Assembly (NCBI GenBank): GCA_019635755.1
Contig: JAHBYW010000003.1
Span: 310,001-374,000, forward strand
DNA: 64,000 nt
Direction of reading: 5' to 3'
Source: Rhizobiaceae bacterium
GTDB lineage: Bacteria; Pseudomonadota; Alphaproteobacteria; Rhizobiales; Rhizobiaceae
The stretch's first letter is position 1. Each line of letters begins with the position of its first letter. The translations under genes and the position numbers were made by a program. The notes under the pieces are model-generated. The model was not told the DNA's origin, made no database searches, and saw only the letters and a list, made by a program, of their open reading frames with translations. Positions 1 through 8,737 of the stretch are shown in pieces.

Positions 1-557
1 AGCCCGGCATTTCCGGCCAGCACGCGATAGCGGCCCGACAGCCGTTCCAGCGCGCGCTCGGCCGCCGCCTTCACCTCCGGGAACACGGCCGGCGCCGCGC
101 GCGTATGGACTGCCATGACCGCGCCCTTGCGCTCGAAGTAGATGCCCTCGACATCGGCGAAGGTGCTTTGCAGCTGGTCGGCGACCGCGGCCAGGTCGGC
201 GGGCTCGTCCGCCTTGGTGGCCTGGGCTCCCAAGACCAGCCGATGCTCCAGCCCGTAGAGACCCGCGGCCGGGAACCGGTGCGGCGCGAACAGGCCGTCG
301 ACCATTGCCAGGCTGCGCCCGGTCACCAGCGCCAGCGCGCCGTCCAGCGCTTCGGATGCCGCCGCGACGAGGCGCACGAGAGGGGCATCCGCCCGCGCGT
401 CCTCGGGACGCGGCTTGTGCTCGATCAGCGTTCCGTCGATGTCGAGGAAGAGGGCCATCGTGCCGTAATCGGCGGGCAGCGGCGGCGGCTCCATCTCGGC
501 CACCGCGATGGTGTCGTGTGCCGCCACGGCGGGCTTGGGAAGGGTCGTCTGTTTCAT
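1..557 (-). CDS. otsB: Trehalose-phosphatase (partial, 3' end outside window)
   Basis: HAD-superfamily phosphatase that would convert trehalose-6-phosphate to trehalose in the cytoplasm. The protein reads MKQTTLPKPAVAAHD..., followed by the HAD motif I nucleophile site FLDIDGTLIEH (residues about 37-47), the motif II-like LVTGRS, and GLYGLEHRL, as in OtsB proteins. The frame is open to the window edge, so the C-terminus is missing. The start codon shares one base with the stop of the upstream debranching-type gene (TGATG), which suggests translational coupling as the last visible gene of the GT4-debranching operon. An otsA gene could lie beyond the edge but is not seen. The family call rests on motif I plus the conserved Gly/His block. 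Confidence 0.88.
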   Translation of the reverse strand, partial: MKQTTLPKPAVAAHDTIAVAEMEPPPLPADYGTMALFLDIDGTLIEHKPRPEDARADAPLVRLVAAASEALDGALALVTGRSLAMVDGLFAPHRFPAAGLYGLEHRLVLGAQATKADEPADLAAVADQLQSTFADVEGIYFERKGAVMAVHTRAAPAVFPEVKAAAERALERLSGRYRVLAGNAG

Positions 558-2725
558 CAGCTTTTCACGATCAGCGGTACGTGTCCTTCATGCTTGCGGT
601 CGAGATAGGCGGCGACGCGGTCGCCGATCCTTCGGAAATGCAGGTCGACGACCTTGTCGCCGACGGCCAGCCCGCCGACGGTGATGCCGTCCAGGCCCAC
701 GGGAAGCCGGGGACGTTCGACGAGGATCTGCCGGTTCCACCCGTCGACCTCGATCCCCAGGCACGCCTGGATCAGCATGAACGGCGCCCCGGCTGACCAG
801 GCCTGCGGCAGGCAGGCCACCGGATACGCCACCGGCGCGTCGCCGGCCGTGCGGCCGAACCCGCAGAACAGCTCCGGCAGGCGCATTTGGAACTGCACGG
901 CGGCCTCGAACATGCTGCTGGTGAGCTTCACCACGGCGTCCCGGGCGCCATATCGCGCCATGCCAAGGGCGCAGATCGCCGTGTCGTGCGGCCAAATCGA
1001 GCCATTGTGGTAGGACATCGGATTGAAGCCGACCTGGTCCTCGGCGAGGGTCCTCAGCCCCCAGCCCGAATAGAGGTTGGCGCCGAGCAGATGGTCGGTG
1101 ACGATGCGTGCACGCTCCGGAGAGGGCAATCCGACGAACAGCAGGTGGCCGGCATTCGAGGCCCGCACCGCGCAGGGCTCGCCGCGACCGTCGATCGCGA
1201 GCGCATAATAGCCGAGGTCGTCGAGCCAGAACCTCCGCTCCACGGCCTCGCGCATCGCTTCCGCCCGCTCGGTCCAGCGTTCCCGCAGCGCCTCCTCGCC
1301 ACGGCGCTCGGCGAGCCGCGCCATGCCCCGATAGGCGGCAAACACATAGCCCTGAACCTCCACCAGCGAGATCGGACCCGGCGGCAGGCGGCCATCGGCA
1401 TGGAAGACCGCATCGTGGCTGTCCTTCCATCCCTGGTTGGTCAGACCCGTCTGCCCGGCCCGCAGGTAGGAGACGAACCCATCGGGCGAGCGCGCGGCTA
1501 CGGCCTCGATCCATTCCATCGCCGCGCTGAGCGACGCCCACAGCGAATCGACCAGCGCCATGTCGCCCTGCCGCTCTGCATAGGCGGCGGCCAGGCATGC
1601 GTAGAGCGGCGTCGTGTCGACGCCACCGTAATAGCGGCCGAAGGGAAGCTCGCTCAGCGTCGTCATCTCGCCGCGCCGTGTCTCGTGCAGGATCTTGCCC
1701 GGCTCGGCGTCGAGGAAGGACGCGGTCTCAGTCGCCTGGTGTCGCGCTAGGAAGTTCAGCACGCCGGACGCGAGTGCGGGATCGAGCCAGAGCATCTGCG
1801 TCGCCGAGATGATCCCATCGCGGCCGAAGGCGGTGGAGAACCAGGGCACCCCCGCATACGGATAGGGCCCGGTCTCGAGATCGGTGGTGAGGAGGGCGAT
1901 GTCCGCGCGGGCACGCACGAGCCAGTCGTTGAACACGCGGCCGGAGCTTCTGAGCACGGCGCCGCCGCGGCGCTTCGAGCGCATCTTGAAGCGCGCCCGC
2001 GCCGCCGCGGCGCGGAACCGTTCATGCGACGGCTGGGCGAACTCCTCCCCGACCTCGATGAACAGCGAATGACCCTGGCGGGGCGGGACTTCCAGGTCGA
2101 ATGCCGCCGAGCCGTCGCTCATCGTCGTCGGCTCCTCCGAGAAGGAGATCACCGAAGCCCGGGCGACGCTGTCCAGGCCATCGTAGCGGAACGAGACCGC
2201 ACGGCCGGAAGCGACTGCCTGGTGCGCGACGCCGCGACGCGCTCTGGTGGAGCCGCGGACCTCGAACATGTCGCGGAAATCCGCCGCGAACTCGAACTGC
2301 AGCGTGGCCGCCAGCGGACGGCCCCAGTAGTTCGTCACCGTGACACGCTCGTAGAGACGGTTGAACCACAGAAAGCGCTGGCGCTCGACATGCAGCACGC
2401 TGTGCGGCGCGTCGTGCGCCGTCTGGCCCCGATTGGTAAGGTGCGCCGTGAACAGGATGTTGTCCTGCGAGAGCGACGCGCCGAGCAAAGACGGTTGGCT
2501 GCCCGATATGCGCAGGCGCATCAGCGAGAGGATGCGCGTGTCGTTGACGAACATGCCGTCGCCCGCGCCACGGATGTCTCCGTGCGCGTCGGATACGACG
2601 AAGCAGTCCTCGTGCTTCAGCGCGAACTGCCGGTGGGGTTCACGCGAACTCGAATCGTCGAGCGCAGCAAGCGCTACGGCAGGATCGAGGTGCCGCTCGT
2701 CGACGGCCTGTGGCTGAACGACCAT
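557..2725 (-). CDS. Glycogen debranching-type amylo-alpha-1,6-glucosidase family protein
   Basis: The 722-aa protein has an N-terminal all-beta domain (about 20-240; FALKHEDCFVVSDAHGDI and GMFVNDTRIL are typical of the GDE_N_bis family) followed by an (alpha/alpha)6-barrel glycosidase domain (about 270-700; YPYAGVPWFSTAFGRDGI, NQGWKDSHDA, NPMSYHNGSIWPHD). Family members are assigned to glycogen or alpha-glucan debranching, but the true substrate of this bacterial subgroup is poorly known. The ATG overlaps the 3' end of the glycosyltransferase gene by 52 bp and has only a weak ribosome site, so a slightly later start is possible. Linkage to a GT4 enzyme and trehalose-phosphatase suggests storage or osmolyte glucan metabolism; that is inference. 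Confidence 0.87.
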   Translation of the reverse strand: MVVQPQAVDERHLDPAVALAALDDSSSREPHRQFALKHEDCFVVSDAHGDIRGAGDGMFVNDTRILSLMRLRISGSQPSLLGASLSQDNILFTAHLTNRGQTAHDAPHSVLHVERQRFLWFNRLYERVTVTNYWGRPLAATLQFEFAADFRDMFEVRGSTRARRGVAHQAVASGRAVSFRYDGLDSVARASVISFSEEPTTMSDGSAAFDLEVPPRQGHSLFIEVGEEFAQPSHERFRAAAARARFKMRSKRRGGAVLRSSGRVFNDWLVRARADIALLTTDLETGPYPYAGVPWFSTAFGRDGIISATQMLWLDPALASGVLNFLARHQATETASFLDAEPGKILHETRRGEMTTLSELPFGRYYGGVDTTPLYACLAAAYAERQGDMALVDSLWASLSAAMEWIEAVAARSPDGFVSYLRAGQTGLTNQGWKDSHDAVFHADGRLPPGPISLVEVQGYVFAAYRGMARLAERRGEEALRERWTERAEAMREAVERRFWLDDLGYYALAIDGRGEPCAVRASNAGHLLFVGLPSPERARIVTDHLLGANLYSGWGLRTLAEDQVGFNPMSYHNGSIWPHDTAICALGMARYGARDAVVKLTSSMFEAAVQFQMRLPELFCGFGRTAGDAPVAYPVACLPQAWSAGAPFMLIQACLGIEVDGWNRQILVERPRLPVGLDGITVGGLAVGDKVVDLHFRRIGDRVAAYLDRKHEGHVPLIVKS

Positions 2726-3942
2726 TCCGGGGTCTCGTCTAACAATTCCGCATAAAGGCGCTCGTAGTCTCGGACCATCCGCTGGTCCGAGAAGCGCCGC
2801 TCGAAGGTGCTCCTGATGTGCGCGCGGTCCAGATCACCGCAACGGCCGACCGCCGCAACCGCGTCATCGATCGAGTCGACGAGGAAGCCGGTTTCGCCGT
2901 GATCGACGATCTCCGGCATCGCTCCTTCGCGCCAGGCGATCACCGGGATGCCGAGCGCCATCGCCTCGATGACCACGAGACCGAAGGGCTCCGGCCAGTC
3001 GATCGGAAAGAGCAGCGCCTCGGACCCGGAGAGGAAATCGATCTTCCCCGCTTCGTCGACCTCGCCGACATACTGGATGTCCGGCCCGAGGAACGGCTCG
3101 ACGGCGGAGCCGAAGTAGCCGGGGTCTTCGCCGTCCAGCTTGGCGGCCAGCCTGAGCGGCATTCCGGCCCGCCGCGCGATCTCGATGGCGCGATCCGGGC
3201 GCTTGTCGCGCGACAAGCGCCCCAGGAAGGCAAGATAACCGCCGCGCCGTGCCCCCGACACCGGGAACGCGGATGGCGGCAGGCCGTGATAGACATTGCC
3301 GATCCAACGCGCATCCGGAAGAGGCTGGCGTTGACGCATCGATATGGAAATCAGTGGGAAGCTCGGCCAGCGGCTGTACGCCGGCGCGAGGTCGACATAG
3401 TCGAGCCGCCCGTGCGGCGTGGTGACGGTCTTGTGCGCGACATCGGCCAGGAGCGGAAAATGCACGAAATGGCTGAGATGCACGTGGATGATGTCGAAGT
3501 CGTCGGCCCGCGCGCGCACCTCATGCAGCATGGCGAGATGCGCCGCCGAGGCTGACTGAAGCCGGTCGTCGCGACGCAACGCGCGCTCGCGGACAGGAAC
3601 CAGGCGACCTGCCGTCTGCGAGTCACCGCTGGCGAAGAGGGTCACGTGATGGCCGCGGTCGACGAGACCTTCGGTGAGAAGGGATACGATGCGTTCCGTG
3701 CCTCCATAGCCGCGCGGCGGCACAGGCTCATAGAGGGGCGCTACCTGAGCGATCTTCAGCCGCCGCCCGGTTCCCCCCGTCGTCTCGCTAGTGCCCTGGG
3801 ACCGACGCTCGGGCTTCCACGCGAAGTCGGGACTGCGCGCCCCGCAAAGGTCGCGGTCGACCACGTCACGCCAGGCGGCATCCGCGTGCGTAGGCATCGC
3901 CGCGCCCGTAGCGCCCTCGTTTGCTCCGGGGTTGGACTGCAC
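2674..3942 (-). CDS. Glycosyltransferase family 4 (GT-B fold)
   Basis: GT-B retaining glycosyltransferase. The N-terminal Rossmann domain starts at about residue 62 with LKIAQVAPLYEPV and PPRGYGGTERIV. The C-terminal nucleotide-sugar domain carries the E-x7-E motif in EPFGLVVIEAMALGIPV and ends near residue 400. Acceptor and donor are not predictable. The longest frame uses a GTG two bases after the stop of the small upstream gene (TGA-TC-GTG), compatible with coupling, but it adds about 60 residues with no recognisable domain. Homologues usually begin at the KIAQVAPLYE block, so the true start may be further in. The 3' end overlaps the debranching-type gene, so the pair is one operon. Confidence 0.87.
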   Translation of the reverse strand: MQSNPGANEGATGAAMPTHADAAWRDVVDRDLCGARSPDFAWKPERRSQGTSETTGGTGRRLKIAQVAPLYEPVPPRGYGGTERIVSLLTEGLVDRGHHVTLFASGDSQTAGRLVPVRERALRRDDRLQSASAAHLAMLHEVRARADDFDIIHVHLSHFVHFPLLADVAHKTVTTPHGRLDYVDLAPAYSRWPSFPLISISMRQRQPLPDARWIGNVYHGLPPSAFPVSGARRGGYLAFLGRLSRDKRPDRAIEIARRAGMPLRLAAKLDGEDPGYFGSAVEPFLGPDIQYVGEVDEAGKIDFLSGSEALLFPIDWPEPFGLVVIEAMALGIPVIAWREGAMPEIVDHGETGFLVDSIDDAVAAVGRCGDLDRAHIRSTFERRFSDQRMVRDYERLYAELLDETPEWSFSHRPSTSGTSILP

Positions 3943-3944
3943 GA

Positions 3945-4097
3945 TCAGTCGCCGTCCCGATCGTCGGTCTCGGCGTCGGGCGGCGTGTCGGCCGGATCGA
4001 CGCTTTCCGCCCCGGTCTGCCGGCGGCTGATCTTCTCAATGTCGGGCGCACGGCTATCGCCGGACTCCTCCCGCTCGTGCTGCTCACGCGTATCCAT
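3945..4097 (-). CDS. Small acidic hypothetical protein (50 aa) heading the GT4 operon
   Basis: The frame translates to MDTREQHEREESGDSRAPD... ending ...AETDDRDGD, so it is very rich in Asp, Glu and Arg and probably disordered. It is supported by a strong ribosome site (AAGGAGA, eight bases before the ATG) and by its position: its stop lies two bases before the GTG of the glycosyltransferase frame. It has no signal peptide, membrane segment or recognisable domain. It could be a real small protein or a translated leader coupling ribosomes into the glycosyltransferase gene. No function is assigned. Confidence 0.5.
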   Translation of the reverse strand: MDTREQHEREESGDSRAPDIEKISRRQTGAESVDPADTPPDAETDDRDGD

Positions 4098-4399
4098 GGT
4101 CGTCTCCTTCGGGCGGCCGGATGGCGGCCCGTTTTGCGGAACGACGAACAGCTGGGAAGGTTCCCGCAGGCGCGGTGGGTCGTTTGGCGTTAGGGGAGGT
4201 GTCCGGAGCGGACAATCGCGGCCCTACGGGCGGCTGGAATGACGACAGCCTTGGTCCCGCCACTCCGATCGACCGGCATCGGGAAGGCCGGGAGGCGCGC
4301 GGAGCTGCGGGGCGTGCGGGGCTGACCGGCTCCCGTCGGCCGGTGGGCCTCAGCCCGACCGGTCCCCTCTATCCCCTCATTAGGATCGTTGCCGATCCC
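4098..4399. other. Intergenic region upstream of the GT4-otsB operon
   Basis: About 300 bp between the small acidic gene (starts 4097, minus) and the 3' end of the pseudoprotease gene (4400). It should hold the promoter of the GT4 operon. GC-rich inverted segments (such as GGCCGGTGGGCC near 4338-4349) are present, but no convincing -35/-10 pair, RNA gene or coding frame was found. Confidence 0.4.
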
Positions 4400-5488
4400 T
4401 TACTTCACCGTGGCGAGCATCCACTCGAAGATCGCGCCGTGCAGGCGCAGGGCCCAGTTCATGTTCTGGAACCCGCCCATGTTGAGCGCGACCACGCGGC
4501 GCGACTTGTCCGACTGGTCGTAATAGTAAATCGGGGCGCCCCACGACCAGTTGTCGTCCGAGTCGCATTCATGCAGCAGGTCGAGTTCGCTCATGTTCTC
4601 GACGCGAATCTGGCAGGTGCCGCGGCGCTGCTCCCAGGCCGGCACATCATCGTTGTAGGCGATCAGGTTGCCCTCGAAGTCGCCGAGGTCCGGATAGTCG
4701 CCAAAGCCCAACCAGCCGGTGGTGGTGTCGCCGATCGGCGTGTCGAGCTCGATCAGCGCGACGTCGTAAGGCCAGATCGAATCGTAGCTGCCGTCGTAAT
4801 TGGTGATGAAGCCTTCGAACACATACATGTTGACCCAGCTGTAGCCGCCGAACGGAATGTTCGCCTCGCCGTTGATGGCCGGCCAGAAGGTCAGGTCCTC
4901 CATCCAGTTGCCTTCCATCTCGTGCGCGTACACGCAACTGGCGGCGGTGAGGATCGTGGACGGGCCGACCACGGTGGCGGTGCAGCCCCAATTCATCTGC
5001 TGCTTCTCGTTGACGGCGTCGAGGAAGCCGACGGCCACGTAGGGATACTGCAGCGCGTTCTTGACGGGCAGGCGGTCGTCGCTGCCTGCGATGGCGCGGG
5101 AGGCCTCCTCCGCCACAAGCGGATCGGCCGCCCCTTCCGGGGCGGCCATGTCTGCTTCAGCTTTCTTCTCACCCTTCAACGCCCTCAGCATCTCTTCGCT
5201 GGGGGCGGTGCGGGTCTCCGTGCCATCCTTCGACCGGCCGACGATCGTGAACGCCTTGATCGTCGCGGCTTCGTCCAGACCGAGAGCGCGACTTGCGCCT
5301 TCGGTACGGGCGAGGCTGCGGGGGCCGCTCTTCCTGGCCGCGAATTCAGTCGTCGTTCCCAGCGAACGGGACGCTTCCGGATTCGCAACCTCCTTGCCGG
5401 CCGAGATGTCTTGCGCGAATGCGGGCATGGCCCACATGGCGGTCGACAGTGCGGATGTCAGGAAAAAAGCCTTTACTAGTCTCTGCAT
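4400..5488 (-). CDS. Secreted trypsin/V8-fold serine protease homologue, probably catalytically dead
   Basis: A 362-aa exported protein. The start is set at MQRLVKAFFL because it follows a good ribosome site (GGGAGAG) and opens a clear signal peptide ending MPAFA-QD. A prodomain-like region (to about 140) resembles those of the two proteases encoded at 7.6-10 kb. In the protease domain the usual TAAHC is TAASC: residue 184 is Ser (codon at 4937-4939), so the catalytic His is missing. The Asp in WPYDVALIEL (242) remains. The Ser position (315) remains in NWSWGAP, but the glycines forming the oxyanion hole in the paralogues (GSSGSS) are gone. Cysteines flanking the active site persist. It is therefore likely a pseudoprotease acting by binding, such as a decoy, inhibitor or regulator of its paralogues; that role is inference. 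Confidence 0.85.
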   Translation of the reverse strand: MQRLVKAFFLTSALSTAMWAMPAFAQDISAGKEVANPEASRSLGTTTEFAARKSGPRSLARTEGASRALGLDEAATIKAFTIVGRSKDGTETRTAPSEEMLRALKGEKKAEADMAAPEGAADPLVAEEASRAIAGSDDRLPVKNALQYPYVAVGFLDAVNEKQQMNWGCTATVVGPSTILTAASCVYAHEMEGNWMEDLTFWPAINGEANIPFGGYSWVNMYVFEGFITNYDGSYDSIWPYDVALIELDTPIGDTTTGWLGFGDYPDLGDFEGNLIAYNDDVPAWEQRRGTCQIRVENMSELDLLHECDSDDNWSWGAPIYYYDQSDKSRRVVALNMGGFQNMNWALRLHGAIFEWMLATVK

Positions 5489-5494
5489 GTTGAC

Positions 5495-5513
5495 TCTCCC
5501 AAAATCAGCAAGG
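5495..5513 (-). promoter_or_regulatory. Conserved 19-nt 5' leader of the pseudoprotease gene
   Basis: The minus strand reads CCTTGCTGATTTTGGGAGA, ending in the Shine-Dalgarno and six bases before the ATG. The identical 19 bases precede the functional paralogue at 8738-8756. The flanking bases also resemble each other (GTC or CTC follow). This is either a shared 5' UTR/regulatory element or sequence retained from gene duplication. Confidence 0.6.
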
Positions 5514-5667
5514 GCCCTCACCTATAGTGGGGAACTTGTCTCCAAGATGGTCGGATTCGGACAACGCCGCGACAAGATTCCTCCAAGGTCAGTTCCCGCG
5601 CGGACAGAAAACGCTCATTGATCACAAGTTTGCGATTTCCGGTGCATTTGGCAAGCCCTTATCGCGC

Positions 5668-7473
5668 TCAGCAACCCTCGATCTCGGGGGGCAGATAGCA
5701 CTGCCCGGGCTGTACGCCCGAGACGAACTCCGACGGCCGCGGCCTGTAGTAGAACAGGCTCACCATCTTTCCGCGCCGCTCGCTGCCGTCGGCGAACTTC
5801 GCCACCGGCTGGAACTGGTGGTAGGACGATGTCGGCGAATACATCTTCAGCCGCGCTTCGTACTGCGTGATCGAATTGTTGCCGCGTACCGGCAGGTCAA
5901 CGACGTAGTCGCGCTGGCCGTTCTGGAGATCGACGCGCTGGAAGCGCAGCGCCTCCGGCGACCCGCCAAAGCCGTCGCCGCATTCGGCGAGCACTTCTGG
6001 CAGTTCAATCACCGCGAGCGATATGTCCACCCGGAACGGCTCGCTCGCCTGGAAGGCGTTGCCGTAGTCGTCGGCCCAGGAATAGTCGACCGTTCCCCGC
6101 AGCGTCGTGCCGAGGCGATCCTCGCCCCAGACGTAGTCGGCGATCTCGCCAAAGCCGACGCTGTTGAAAACCTGGCTGCGGCAGACATTGAGCGCGTCGG
6201 CGGACTGGCACTTGAACCGTTCCGTCTCGAGCTTGGCCGTGTCGACGCCCGCTTCGCGCAGAGCCGCGTCGACCCACACGTCGGCGCCCTGGTCGAAATC
6301 GCCCACCGGCGCGCTGAAGCTCCGCGACCGCGGACCGTCCTCCTCCTCGCCGGAGAACTGGAAGTTGATGCGCGCGTCCTTCGCCTGACCCCAGCCGTTG
6401 TTCTTCAGCGAGAAGGTCGGGCGATAGCCGACGCAACCGAAGTGCCGGGTCAGCGTCAGCATCGGCTTCCGGTATGTGTCGCTGTTCTTCACCTGGAGCT
6501 CGAGCGTCTCCAGCTTCACCTTGGTGCCGTCGGTGCTCTTGACCTCGACCTCCACGAAGGCCGGCGCATCCTCCCAGTCGACGCCGGAATAGGCCCAGGT
6601 CGACTCGGTGATCTCGGCGGTGCCGTTCCACGCGTCGTTCATCTCTGCATCGAGCGGATAGATGGCAATGTCCTCGTCGCGGACCTGATGCTGGTACTGC
6701 ATCGCCGCCTGCTGGTTCATCCGCTCCTCGACCGTCGTCGAGATCTCGACCTTGCCCGCCTGGCCGCCGCCGGACTGAGCCTTGAGCAGACCGCCGACGC
6801 TGGCGTCGGCCAGCGCATCGGGACGGACGGCGCCCAGTTCGCGGCCCTTGTCCCACGTGGATTCGTAGACGGTGCCGCCGGCGAGGCGCGTGGTGCCGCG
6901 GCCCTGGCGCAATCCGCCGACGAAGGTGCCCTCGAAGATCTCACCCGTGCTGGCGAGGTAGCGGCCGCTTCCTTCGGGCACGCCGGCGCGAAACTCGCCT
7001 TCATAGCGGTTGCCGGCCGCGTCGACCCGAATGCCGCGGCCTTGCGGGACGCCGTCGACCCAGGCGCCGTCGTAGCTCTCGCCCGATCGCACCTCCAGCC
7101 TGCCGTCGCCGTGGGGGCGGCCATTCGCCAGCGTTCCCGAATAGACGCTGAACACGGCGCGCGGGTCGTAGCTCGCGGTCCCGCGCACGCGCCAGATCAG
7201 CTTGCCCTTGCCGCTGACGGTGCCGTCCTCGGCGAGGCCGAGGCCCTCGCCCGCTGCCGGCTCCCAGACGAAGTCGAGATTCTTGTCGGGATGAGGATCC
7301 CACACACGGACGGTCCGGCGCTCGATCGATCTCTGCTCGGAGACGTAGACGACCTGAACGCGCTCGACCCACGCGCCCCCTTGCGGGGCCGACGACCCCG
7401 ACGCCGCGAACACCGTCGCAGCCACGAGAAGCGATGCCCCGCACAGGAGCGCCCCAGTCCTCGGAAACATCAT
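5668..7473 (-). CDS. Secreted MORN-repeat protein
   Basis: A 601-aa exported protein. The start is placed at the first Met of MMFPRTGALL because a GGAGGGG site lies seven bases upstream and a signal peptide (GASLLVAATVFAASG) follows. Residues about 85-205 hold consecutive MORN-like repeats of the form Y-x-G-x-x-x-x-G-x-x-x-G-x-G (GESYDGAWVDGVPQGRG, GNRYEGEFRAGVPEGSG, GEIFEGTFVGGLRQGRG). The remaining 400 residues have no family I recognise. They look beta-rich, with several cysteines suited to extracytoplasmic disulfides, and end CYLPPEIEGC. It lies between two trypsin-fold genes on the same strand and shares their export signature, so a joint cell-surface role is plausible. Ligand and function are unknown. 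Confidence 0.78.
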   Translation of the reverse strand: MMFPRTGALLCGASLLVAATVFAASGSSAPQGGAWVERVQVVYVSEQRSIERRTVRVWDPHPDKNLDFVWEPAAGEGLGLAEDGTVSGKGKLIWRVRGTASYDPRAVFSVYSGTLANGRPHGDGRLEVRSGESYDGAWVDGVPQGRGIRVDAAGNRYEGEFRAGVPEGSGRYLASTGEIFEGTFVGGLRQGRGTTRLAGGTVYESTWDKGRELGAVRPDALADASVGGLLKAQSGGGQAGKVEISTTVEERMNQQAAMQYQHQVRDEDIAIYPLDAEMNDAWNGTAEITESTWAYSGVDWEDAPAFVEVEVKSTDGTKVKLETLELQVKNSDTYRKPMLTLTRHFGCVGYRPTFSLKNNGWGQAKDARINFQFSGEEEDGPRSRSFSAPVGDFDQGADVWVDAALREAGVDTAKLETERFKCQSADALNVCRSQVFNSVGFGEIADYVWGEDRLGTTLRGTVDYSWADDYGNAFQASEPFRVDISLAVIELPEVLAECGDGFGGSPEALRFQRVDLQNGQRDYVVDLPVRGNNSITQYEARLKMYSPTSSYHQFQPVAKFADGSERRGKMVSLFYYRPRPSEFVSGVQPGQCYLPPEIEGC

Positions 7474-7577
7474 GCCGAACCCCTCCGCACGATCACGCCA
7501 GCGGCCAGTAAACCAGCCAGCCGGACGGGCCGCAACGCCCTTTCGGTTCACGATACCGGGGAAACGGACGCGTCAAA

Positions 7578-7607
7578 ACGCAAAACGGCGACGGAAACCC
7601 GTCGCCG
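7578..7607 (-). terminator. Rho-independent terminator after the second serine protease gene
   Basis: On the minus strand a perfect 9-bp stem (CGGCGACGG / CCGTCGCCG, plus coordinates 7586-7594 and 7599-7607) with a four-base loop is followed by TTTTGCGTTTTG. It sits about 40 bases beyond the stop codon of the gene at 7646-8728. Confidence 0.75.
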
Positions 7608-7645
7608 CTTGAGACCGTATGCCGCGCGGACGCGGCGGCCGAGAT

Positions 7646-8728
7646 TTACTGCGCGAGGCCGTTGATCCACTCGACATAGGAGGCATTCAGCCGAACGGCG
7701 GTGTTGAAGTCCTCGCTCTCGGCTACGTTCACGCCGAGCACGATGCGGTTGCCGTCGCCGTCGACGCCATAGACCGAGCTGCCGCTCGAGCCGGGATAGG
7801 TGTCGCAGTCGTAGTTCATCATCGTCTCGCCGATGTTCTCGGCCAGCACGTTGCAGGTGGCGCGCCACATCGTGCCGAACGGCTTGTCGCCGGGATAGCC
7901 GATGATGTTGGCAGCGAAATCGCCGAGATCGTCATAGTGGCCGTACTTCATCCAGCCGAGGCTGTCGCCGACGGGCTCGCTCAGGATGACGACGCCGAGA
8001 TCCCACGGAACGACCGAGCCGTAATAGCCCTGGTAGTTCTTGGCGTAGCCCTCGACGATGTAGGCCTCCTGGTATTCGTAGACGCCGAACGGAAAGGTCT
8101 GCTGATCGACCATGCCGGGGACGAAATAGTACGTCTCGTGCCAGCCGCCTTCCTGGTCGTGGTTGTAGAGGCAGTGCGCCGCCGTCAGCACCGTGCGCGG
8201 GCCGATCAGCGTCGCCGAGCACATGAAGGCCTCGCCCTTGGCGTTCACCGATTCGAGGTAGCCGAAGGTGCGAAAGGGATAGGCCGTGGTGTTGGTGATC
8301 TGAATACGTTCGTCCGGCGAGAACACCTTGCGCTCGTACTCACCACCCGCGCTGAAGGCGGGGTCCTCGCCTTTCGGCGAGGACTGTGCCTTCATCTCGG
8401 GGGCGGTGCCCCCGAGATCGGCCTTCACGGCATCCTTGAGCGCGTCGCTCGCCGGGACCCGGAGGTCCTGGCCGCTGCGCGACTTGCCGATTGCGGTCAG
8501 CGAGTCGATGACCGCCGACTCGTCGAGGATCGGCGCAGCGCGGCTCTCCTCGCCGGGTTCGAGCTTCGGCATGACGGCACGCGCACCGCCCCGCGGCGTG
8601 TACCCGTCGACAGCCGCTGCGCGCGGCATTTCGCCCGTGCCTTCGCTGCCGGCCGAGAAGTCAGCCGCGAATGCCGGTGCGGCCAAAAGCGCGGTCGTCA
8701 CCAGCAAGGTGGTTGCAAGAAGTTTCAT
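7646..8728 (-). CDS. Secreted trypsin-like (V8-type) serine protease
   Basis: A 360-aa exported protease. The start at MKLLATTLLV is chosen for its ribosome site (GGGAGA) and signal peptide ending APAFA-AD. A prodomain-like segment (about 25-135) contains SAGSEGTGE and DESAVIDSLTAIGKSRSG, shared with the neighbouring paralogue. The catalytic triad is intact: His185 in TAAHC, Asp243 in PWDLGV, Ser315 in PGSSGSS. The GSSGSS form is that of the glutamyl endopeptidase/V8-like group rather than GDSGGP. A disulfide pair around the active site is likely (C170/C186 and C308). The gene has its own terminator and the conserved 19-nt leader, so it is probably monocistronic. Substrate unknown. Confidence 0.88.
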   Translation of the reverse strand: MKLLATTLLVTTALLAAPAFAADFSAGSEGTGEMPRAAAVDGYTPRGGARAVMPKLEPGEESRAAPILDESAVIDSLTAIGKSRSGQDLRVPASDALKDAVKADLGGTAPEMKAQSSPKGEDPAFSAGGEYERKVFSPDERIQITNTTAYPFRTFGYLESVNAKGEAFMCSATLIGPRTVLTAAHCLYNHDQEGGWHETYYFVPGMVDQQTFPFGVYEYQEAYIVEGYAKNYQGYYGSVVPWDLGVVILSEPVGDSLGWMKYGHYDDLGDFAANIIGYPGDKPFGTMWRATCNVLAENIGETMMNYDCDTYPGSSGSSVYGVDGDGNRIVLGVNVAESEDFNTAVRLNASYVEWINGLAQ

Positions 8729-8737
8729 GACAGGGAG

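Noticed and set aside
5527-7665. Long plus-strand open frame (712 aa) opposite the MORN gene
   Set aside because: Antisense to a protein with signal peptide and clear repeats. Its composition (Arg, Ala, Val, His-rich) is that of a GC-rich shadow frame.
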